A DNA stretch of 64,000 nt from Aralia elata (lineage: Eukaryota > Streptophyta > Magnoliopsida > Apiales > Araliaceae), in the NCBI GenBank assembly GCA_034770075.1, contig JAVJAP010000202.1, positions 1,364,001-1,428,000 on the forward strand. Direction: 5' to 3'. The translations under genes and the position numbers were made by a program. This document shows positions 58,001 through 64,000 of the stretch, piece by piece. Numbering within the stretch: the first letter of the stretch is position 1; the number at the start of each line of letters is the position of its first letter. The notes below the pieces were generated by a model that was given only the letters and a program-made list of their open reading frames with translations, did no database searches and was not told the DNA's origin.

Positions 58001-58433
58001 CTTATTACTTCGTTCTAGTTTGATTAGCATCAGAAGGAGCAATCTCATCACTATCGCCTTCAAAACGATGTGTACATCTCACACAAGTCTCGATTTAGGG
58101 AAGCCTTCTTATTGTTTCGTTAGTTTCCTTCAAATTATCAAAGAAAGAGGTGATTAGGAGTCTTATTACTTCGTTCTAGTTTGATTAGCATCTAAAGGAG
58201 CAATCTCATCACTATCGCGTTCAAAACGATGTGTACATCTCACACAAGTCTCGATTTAGGGAAGCCTTCTTATTGTTTCGTTAGTTTCCTTCAAATTATC
58301 AAAGAAAGAGGTGATTAGGAGTCTTATTACTTCGTTCTAGTTTGATTAGCATCTAAAGGAGCAATCTCATCACTATCGCGTTCAAAACAATGTGTACATC
58401 TCACACAAGTCTTGATTTAGGGAGACCTTCTTA
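40011..58433. repeat. ~161-bp satellite array, about 114 monomers
   Basis: Head-to-tail monomers measured at 161 bp between consecutive GATGTGTACATCTCAC landmarks (58067, 58228, 58389). Two frequent variants differ in the middle: GGGAAGCCTTCTTATTGTTTCGTTAG with AATTATC, and GGGAGACCTTCTTATTGGTTCATTAG with AATTGTC. Some units carry an extra ~40-bp partial duplication (GAGTCTTATTACTTCGTTC again), for example near 40950, 41630, 42150, 43975, 45175 and 47145. The left edge joins the E5 gag, the right edge is cut by LINE-B. ORFs inside are chance. The unit length is in the range typical of nucleosome-sized centromeric or heterochromatic satellites. Confidence 0.97.
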
Positions 58434-58635
58434 TTTTTTTTTTTTTGCTAAATTTGTTTGTGTATTAAAAGATCAAAAATACAATGGCAAAGGGGCATAC
58501 CCCAGAGAAAGAAAGTCATCATGAGACATGCCTCATGAGAAACATATAAAATAACTATTTAACAAAGTTAATAGAACCAACGCATAAAAGCAACCAAACC
58601 ACGAGTTACAACCACTAACAACCAATTACAACATT

Positions 58636-61600
58636 TTACAACCAGTTATGGAATGTATGACATTTGTGAACAGCCTGGTGAAACTTTGTAGAGCTTGAAA
58701 GCCGAGCTTTAATCAAATTGATGATCTCCTTAGTTAAAGCATGAGGAGGCAGCGTAGACCCTTCATGGAGCATAGAGTTCCGGGATCCCCAAATTTTATA
58801 AAGGGAAGTGGCTAGAATGAGTTTCAAAATATCAGAATGCATTTTTCTACCTTGGAACTGCTGAATATAGGTAATCAGATTATCCCAATCGATTGGAATG
58901 TTGGGCCAATTTCCTACTGCCAAGACATTTGAAATCACAGCATTGGAATAAGGACAGTTAAAAAAAAGGTGATTAAATGTTTCGTTGGCAGAAGAACACA
59001 AGGGACACCTCATCGGGGTGAAACTAGAGAAAGCCATGAAAGCATCATTAGTTGGAAATCTTTTATGCAATGCAAGCCAAAGAAAGAAAGAGTACCGAGG
59101 AACATAATGCTTGTGCCAGAGGATATTGGCCCAAGAGACAACACTACCTCGGTGACGGATGGAGTCCCAAATTTTGTTCGCTTTTAAGTGTCGGATATCA
59201 ACCGAATCCCAAGTGATAGAATCATCATTTGCAGATGGAGATGGCGCAGTTGTAAAAAGGCTACGGAACTGGACAACATCGTGATGGTTACTCTGGGGTA
59301 GCACCCAATTTGAGTGGGAGATAATGGTAGAAAGGAGAGCAAACTTTGGGATCCCCGAGTTAGACAACAGAAAATCATTTGGAGATAAGGATTGGCCATG
59401 CAGCCAAGGATCATACCAGAGGCTAAAGTGGTTCCCCCGACCAATTCGATATGAGAGAAAACGCTGAGCTAGGGGGCGGAGCTTAAGTACTTTTCGCCAG
59501 ATCCAAGAGCAGTCAGTGGGAATATTGATATGCCAAAAAAATTTTTGTTTGAGAACTGTGGCCTGGATCCAAGAAGCCCAGAGGGAAGAGGGTTTAAATT
59601 GGATAACCTTGGTTAGGTGTTGGATAATGAGAGCCTTGTTCCAGTCCTCGAGGTCCTTAACCCCCAAACCACCTTCACTATATGGCAAAGAAATTATCTT
59701 CCAAGAGATTTTAGCCCCATGTTTCCCAAGAGAAGGCCCCTTCCAAAGAAATCTAGTGAAAATAGACTGCATTGTTCTAAGAACTGATTTGGGCAGAATG
59801 AAATGAGCTGACCAAAAAGACTGAATAGAAATAAGCACGGATTTGATCAACTGCAATCTGCCAGAATAGGAGAGGAACTTAGCAGTCCAAGAGGAGATCC
59901 GCGAAGTTATCCTTTGGATTAGAGGCATGCAATCACTGTGGGAAAGCTTTGAGGATATTAGAGGGACACCTAGGAATCGGATGGGCAGGGTGCCGACCTG
60001 AAACCCAAGTAAGTCGAAGATAGCATGTTGACAAGTTTCGTCAACGTTGGAGAAAAAACACTGACTCTTCTGAGCATTAGGGATGAGGCCTGAGAATAAG
60101 GAAAAAGACTGAATGCAAGAATGTACAATTTTTACAGAGGCCAGAGTACCATGGCAGAAAATCAGAAGATCATCAGCAAAGCATAGGTGAGTAAGATTGC
60201 AGTCCTTGGCCCTCCAGTGATGTTTAAAGTCAGAATGAAGAGTTTCTTTATGAAGAATTAAGGATAACACTTCCATGGTCAATACAAATAAATAAGGAGA
60301 CAGAGGGTCCCCCTGCCTTAGGCCGCGAGCACCCTTAAAGTATCCAACCAGAGAACCATTAATTTTAACTGAGAACATGGCAGTAGTAATACAAGCACGA
60401 ACCCAATTAATAAATCTGTTTGGGAACTTAAAGAGTTGAAGAAGGTCGAAGAGGAAATCCCAATTAACAGTGTCAAAAGCCTTCCTGATATCAATCTTTA
60501 GGGCACATCTAGCGGATCCAGAGTTTCTATGATAATTCCTCAAAAGCTCTTGGGCTAGAAGAATGTTGTCAGTGATGCTACGACCAGAGATGAAGGCTGA
60601 TTGAGCTCTGTCAATAAGAGAAGGAAGGACCATCTTTAGACGATTTGCAAGAAGTTTAGAGATACACTTGTAGAGAGTGTTGCAGCAAGATATAGGTCTA
60701 AAGTCAGACATGGAGGAAGGGTTTTCCGTCTTAGGAATAAGCGCAATGGCAGTGGCATTAATCCCGCAAGGGAGATGACAAGTAGAAAAGAAGTAGAGAA
60801 CAGCAGCAGTGAAGTCAGCACCAATAATGTCCCAACAATGAAGAAAAAAATTAACATTGAAACCATCAGGACCAGGACTCTTATTCTTCTTCATAGATTT
60901 GAGCACCGAATAGATTTCAACATCAAGAATAGGGGCTTCCAGAGCAGCAGCATGCAAAGGGTTGATGTGCTTTGAGATATAAATGGAAAGATCCTCATGA
61001 CCAGGATAATCAATGTCCGAGCTGCCCAAAAGATCCTGAAAAAAATCCACAGCCACTTGCTGAATAGAAGATTGGTCCTCCACTAACTCACCATTGCTAT
61101 TATTGATAGCCATGATTTTGTTGTGGTTCCATCTACTTTTGATAATATTGGCAAAATACTTCGAGTTTTTGTCAGCTTGAGAGATCCATAGAGCCCTAGA
61201 TTTTTGATGCAGCAGAGATTCCTCCAAGGATAAAGCCCTCCATAAAGAATTCGAGCAAGAAGATTCTTGGCTTCTCAAGGAGGCATTATGGGGGTCAGAA
61301 TGAAGGGACGTCTGAATAGAATGGAGTTCACCTTGGAGAGCTTTAACATTTGACATGAGATTCCCATTAGAGGCATTAAGAGAGATAAGAGCCTTCTTTA
61401 AAATCCTCAACTTTTCAGCAAGGATAAACATAGGATTCCCCGAGACTGGAGAGTTCCAAGATTCCTGTACAGTAGCAGTAAACCCTTCCAAATCAAGCAT
61501 ATAATTGAAGAATTGAAAAGGCTTTGGAAATCTTTGGGCATGAATGCCCGTTTTCAAAATAATAGGGCAATGATCAGACAGACCTCGAGGTTTAAAGCAA

Positions 61601-62244
61601 GCTTGAGAATCAGTCATGCTACTAAACCAAGCATGGTTACCCAGGCACCTGTCCAGCTTCCTATATATGGGGTTTTGCATCTGACAGTTCCACCAAGTGA
61701 AAACAGGACCAGTAGCACGGATGTCATCAACGCCAAGAGATTCAAGACATTCATTAAAATCAGTGATGCCATTGTCCCATGAGTTATTACCACCTTCAGC
61801 TTCATGAATGCCCCTGATAGAATTAAAGTCACCAAGGATACACCAAGCAGAGTCAGATGAACAAAGAAGAAGGTCATTCCAAAGAGGCCTTCTTTCAGAT
61901 ACAGAGTTCATACCATAAACAATAGATACAAGAAATGAAGAATTGCAATCAATTAGGAGCAGTTTACAATGTATAATCTGAGAGGACCGGAATAAAATAT
62001 CAACCTTCCAGATTTTAGGACCCCATCCCACCCAAATTCTACCATTGTAGTGATACTCATAGTTGAATTTCCATTCCCAATTCCTACAAATTGCACGGGA
62101 GATTCTCGCTGCCTTATGGGCTTTAACTCTAGTTTCAATCAGACCAACAAAAGAAACATTGTTGCTATTCAGAAGATTACGGACAAAAGCCTGCTTTGGC
62201 TTTTTATTAAGACCACGAACATTATAGGAACATAAACTGATCAT
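58636..62244 (-). CDS. LINE-B ORF2: AP-like endonuclease, reverse transcriptase, zf-RVT
   Basis: 1202 codons without interruption, normal length for plant L1 ORF2, which nicks the target and reverse-transcribes the element RNA there. The endonuclease occupies about 1-235 (N8 in SYNVRGLN, E37 in LIETRV, GDFN at 138-141, SDHCP with D224/H225). RT runs about 495-770 with LIPKTENPSSMSDFRPIS, KIDIRKAFDTVNW, GLRQGDPLSPYLF and FADD at 689-692. A C-terminal zinc-binding domain (FFLWLALHKRFPTND... CPLC...ETFNHLFFNC) ends the protein. ATG 62244 lies 19 bp after the ORF1 stop, the usual tight spacing. All inspected catalytic residues are present, so the enzyme may be functional. Confidence 0.96.
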   Translation of the reverse strand: MISLCSYNVRGLNKKPKQAFVRNLLNSNNVSFVGLIETRVKAHKAARISRAICRNWEWKFNYEYHYNGRIWVGWGPKIWKVDILFRSSQIIHCKLLLIDCNSSFLVSIVYGMNSVSERRPLWNDLLLCSSDSAWCILGDFNSIRGIHEAEGGNNSWDNGITDFNECLESLGVDDIRATGPVFTWWNCQMQNPIYRKLDRCLGNHAWFSSMTDSQACFKPRGLSDHCPIILKTGIHAQRFPKPFQFFNYMLDLEGFTATVQESWNSPVSGNPMFILAEKLRILKKALISLNASNGNLMSNVKALQGELHSIQTSLHSDPHNASLRSQESSCSNSLWRALSLEESLLHQKSRALWISQADKNSKYFANIIKSRWNHNKIMAINNSNGELVEDQSSIQQVAVDFFQDLLGSSDIDYPGHEDLSIYISKHINPLHAAALEAPILDVEIYSVLKSMKKNKSPGPDGFNVNFFLHCWDIIGADFTAAVLYFFSTCHLPCGINATAIALIPKTENPSSMSDFRPISCCNTLYKCISKLLANRLKMVLPSLIDRAQSAFISGRSITDNILLAQELLRNYHRNSGSARCALKIDIRKAFDTVNWDFLFDLLQLFKFPNRFINWVRACITTAMFSVKINGSLVGYFKGARGLRQGDPLSPYLFVLTMEVLSLILHKETLHSDFKHHWRAKDCNLTHLCFADDLLIFCHGTLASVKIVHSCIQSFSLFSGLIPNAQKSQCFFSNVDETCQHAIFDLLGFQVGTLPIRFLGVPLISSKLSHSDCMPLIQRITSRISSWTAKFLSYSGRLQLIKSVLISIQSFWSAHFILPKSVLRTMQSIFTRFLWKGPSLGKHGAKISWKIISLPYSEGGLGVKDLEDWNKALIIQHLTKVIQFKPSSLWASWIQATVLKQKFFWHINIPTDCSWIWRKVLKLRPLAQRFLSYRIGRGNHFSLWYDPWLHGQSLSPNDFLLSNSGIPKFALLSTIISHSNWVLPQSNHHDVVQFRSLFTTAPSPSANDDSITWDSVDIRHLKANKIWDSIRHRGSVVSWANILWHKHYVPRYSFFLWLALHKRFPTNDAFMAFSSFTPMRCPLCSSANETFNHLFFNCPYSNAVISNVLAVGNWPNIPIDWDNLITYIQQFQGRKMHSDILKLILATSLYKIWGSRNSMLHEGSTLPPHALTKEIINLIKARLSSSTKFHQAVHKCHTFHNWL

Positions 62245-62263
62245 AACAAGAAAAAGAGGAGGA

Positions 62264-63757
62264 TTAGGAAGAGGATTTACCCCCGCCCCTGCTAGTGTTG
62301 GAAACTCCCTTGGAATTGCCTTTACCTTTATGAAAAGAGATTACCTTTTTTGATGTCATCTTTTTCTTGGATAATTTGTCTGTGGGTTCCTGTGACTCCT
62401 TAATAACTATGGCATTTTCCATCTGAACCCGAGTGTAAGGAATCTCTGGGTCAGAAGAGTAGCCAACGACAAGAGGAGAGAAAGAGTTGGAAAGTAGGGG
62501 GAGAGGTTCAGAAGAAGAAACTGGGCACTCATCAGGCGGACCGGGAGCTGAAAAAGGAGAGGTAGGCATAACAGTTTCGGGTACAGTGACCCCGTTGTCA
62601 TCCTTCTTAGAGGTATTAATTTTCCTCCATTGGTAATTCGCCTGGGGGCATTTGAGCAGAGAATGGCCGAATGTCTTACAATGTTTACATAAAAGGGGTT
62701 TGTTTGGATATTCAACAGCCACTACAACAAAGGAGGGGGGTCTCCCCTCTTTGCTAGGAATTGTCACCTTAATGGAGTTAGGAAGTTTAGAGTCCACCCC
62801 AATCTCCACACAGATACGTGCAAATGACATAGGCTCTAAAGATTCGGTATGCTTATCCATAAACAAGGGTTTACCAATGCCACTGGCTAGGCGGGAGAGG
62901 CCCTTAGAAGTCCAGAAGGAGTAAGGAATATGTTTAAACTTAACCCATATTGGCGTTTTTAAGCGCGACTCAACATGGAAATCGACCCCTTCCTGCCATG
63001 GTTGCAAGGAAACCAGCTTATTTGCCACATACCAAGGACCCAGTGCAAGAACATTATCACGAGCCTCAATAGACGGAAATTTGAAAATAAAGTAGCCCTT
63101 ATCATGAAGATAAACCTTTTGAAGTCCAAGCTTGCCCCAGATTTTAAGAGATTGCGATTCAACCAACTTAAAAGGAAGTTTAGAGTTAAAAGTGCCAACC
63201 AGACTGGAGGACCACCGATTGTAACCTTCCAAAAAAACCTCCGAAGGGAGGCTAATGACAACTAAGCCATTCTCCTCAGCCGACAGATAGTAGGTTATAG
63301 GGGTTTTTTCAATAAAAGGATTGAGTTGAGGAGGGCCAGAAACGACTTGACTCCAAGAGCGGGTACCCAAACCTGTGGGTGGGTCTGAGTTTCTAACAAC
63401 TGAAGGACAAGAAACAGAAGGCTGAGGCTGAGATAGGGTGAGGTTGGGAGAGGGAGAGGGGAAAGGGAGTGTTGTAGAGTGTAGAGGGTGGAGATAGTCA
63501 GGAGGGGAGGGGTGAAAGCGTACGGGGGTGGGAGGAGAGGGAAGGGAGGTATTCAGCTGAGTTGGGGGCGAAGAAGAGAAAGAGCCAGAGGTTTGGTGAG
63601 CACAAGGTGAGGCAGAAGAGTGAGAAGAGGGAGCAATGTATGGCTCAACCGTACTTGCTGAGTGCTGCACAATATGAGTTATGGGCAAATGATTAAAAAA
63701 ATCGGTAGGTGTGTGCTTTAGAATGCTTTTTACAGGTAAGTTAGCAGAGCAAGACAA
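62264..63757 (-). CDS. LINE-B ORF1: DUF4283 / zinc-knuckle RNA-binding protein
   Basis: Open for 497 codons; probable RNP chaperone of the LINE. A Ser/Pro/His-rich N terminus (about 1-150) precedes a DUF4283-like core (about 160-330, with FKLVESQSLKIWGKLGLQKVYL and SFWTSKGLSRLASGIGKPLFMDKHTES) and a CCHC knuckle (CKHCKTFGHSLLKC). A basic Lys/Ser/Gly-rich tail closes the protein. No in-frame ATG exists before residue ~310: the frame opens after a TAA at 63779-63781, and the first codon shown is TTG. The real start is therefore probably upstream in another frame, with a one-base change possibly in the six-base G/C run near 63769-63774, or the 5' end is damaged. Confidence 0.85.
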   Translation of the reverse strand: MSCSANLPVKSILKHTPTDFFNHLPITHIVQHSASTVEPYIAPSSHSSASPCAHQTSGSFSSSPPTQLNTSLPSPPTPVRFHPSPPDYLHPLHSTTLPFPSPSPNLTLSQPQPSVSCPSVVRNSDPPTGLGTRSWSQVVSGPPQLNPFIEKTPITYYLSAEENGLVVISLPSEVFLEGYNRWSSSLVGTFNSKLPFKLVESQSLKIWGKLGLQKVYLHDKGYFIFKFPSIEARDNVLALGPWYVANKLVSLQPWQEGVDFHVESRLKTPIWVKFKHIPYSFWTSKGLSRLASGIGKPLFMDKHTESLEPMSFARICVEIGVDSKLPNSIKVTIPSKEGRPPSFVVVAVEYPNKPLLCKHCKTFGHSLLKCPQANYQWRKINTSKKDDNGVTVPETVMPTSPFSAPGPPDECPVSSSEPLPLLSNSFSPLVVGYSSDPEIPYTRVQMENAIVIKESQEPTDKLSKKKMTSKKVISFHKGKGNSKGVSNTSRGGGKSSS

Positions 63758-64000
63758 GGAATCGGTTGGGGGGTCAGATTATTGTAATGGCCGGGGGGAA
63801 TAATGCTAGCACAAAGGGATGGGGTAGCATGGGCTATGTCAGAGTAGTTGGAAATAGCTGTAAGGGGGGAGCAGGTGTAGCTGACAAGCATGGGTTGGGG
63901 GCGGTAAGAAAGAGGAGCATTATGGTCTGCAAGAGGAGCAACGGCTCCACAACCTAGAGCTAGCCCATCAGATGAGAGAGGGTGATGATTAAAATAATTA
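63758..64000 (-). other. LINE-B region upstream of ORF1
   Basis: A minus-strand frame offset by one base from ORF1 stays open here and joins it around 63760-63775, consistent with a frameshifted ORF1 N terminus. Otherwise it could be 5' UTR. The window ends before the element does. Confidence 0.4.

Larger units (their letters stand above)
58434..64000 (-). mobile_element. LINE-B: L1-type LINE, extends past the right edge
   Basis: Begins (in inverted sense) with T13, then GCTAAATTTGTTTGTGTATT, a ~190-bp 3' UTR, an open ORF2 and ORF1. It inserted into the satellite after ...GACCTTCTTAT. The 5' end and target duplication lie outside. The 3' terminus is shared with LINE-A, LINE-C and the 14-bp insertion, so it belongs to the family active in this region. 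Confidence 0.93.

Noticed and set aside
40011..58433. CRISPR-like regular repeats
   Set aside because: The repeats are contiguous ~161-bp monomers with no unique spacers, in a plant genome, so this is a satellite.

Overview
This window looks like repeat-dense, heterochromatic nuclear DNA from a flowering plant, probably a eudicot. I recognise no ordinary host gene. Nearly everything is transposable-element sequence or satellite. The plant assignment rests on a PB1-like/MuDR-type MULE transposase with GT-AG introns, Ty3/gypsy polyproteins of plant type primed by initiator-Met tRNA, plant L1 LINEs with a DUF4283-like ORF1, and a SIRE-like Ty1/copia 3' end. I cannot name the species.

Layout. 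(1) 1-11930: a Mutator-like (MULE) element on the minus strand with a broken four-exon transposase (668-4073). It is split by a nearly complete Ty3/gypsy element, E1 (4193-11070, TSD ATATT). (2) 11931-13368: AT-rich DNA with small duplications and a CA/TA microsatellite. (3) 13369-16487: 3' LTR and env-like region of a SIRE/Maximus-like copia element, minus strand. (4) 16488-37608: a Russian-doll block. A minus-strand LINE tail (LINE-C) seems to hold a plus-strand LINE without ORF2 (LINE-A). LINE-A in turn holds a hAT-like MITE (8-bp TSD), gypsy element E2 (19807-28214, TSD GCAGG) and solo LTR E3 (28960-36205, TSD CTGTT). E2 contains a 4.1-kb solo LTR of another family (22338-26428, TSD GATGA). 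E3 contains the non-autonomous gypsy element E4 (29687-35764, TSD GAAGT). (5) 37609-40010: 5' LTR, leader and partial gag of gypsy element E5, plus strand. (6) 40011-58433: about 18.4 kb of a ~161-bp satellite (about 114 monomers) that starts inside the E5 gag. (7) 58434-64000: an L1-type LINE (LINE-B, minus strand) with an open 1202-codon ORF2, inserted in the satellite and running off the right edge.

Biology. E1-E5 are one family group resembling, from memory and without a database search, the CRM (centromeric retrotransposon) clade. There is no chromodomain, the polyprotein runs through a coding polypurine tract into the LTR, and it carries a GPxTRARAK-type C terminus. Together with a nucleosome-scale satellite array, this makes a centromeric or pericentromeric origin a reasonable, testable hypothesis. 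The most unusual points are different GC-rich palindromic minisatellites at the same place in related LTRs; a non-autonomous subfamily (E4/E5) with a decayed but long-open pol ORF containing a four-copy 60-bp FDPG-type repeat; a satellite array beginning inside a retrotransposon gag; a conserved TACTAAC plus splice-acceptor module upstream of gag; and a LINE insertion only 14 bp long with a 17-bp target duplication.
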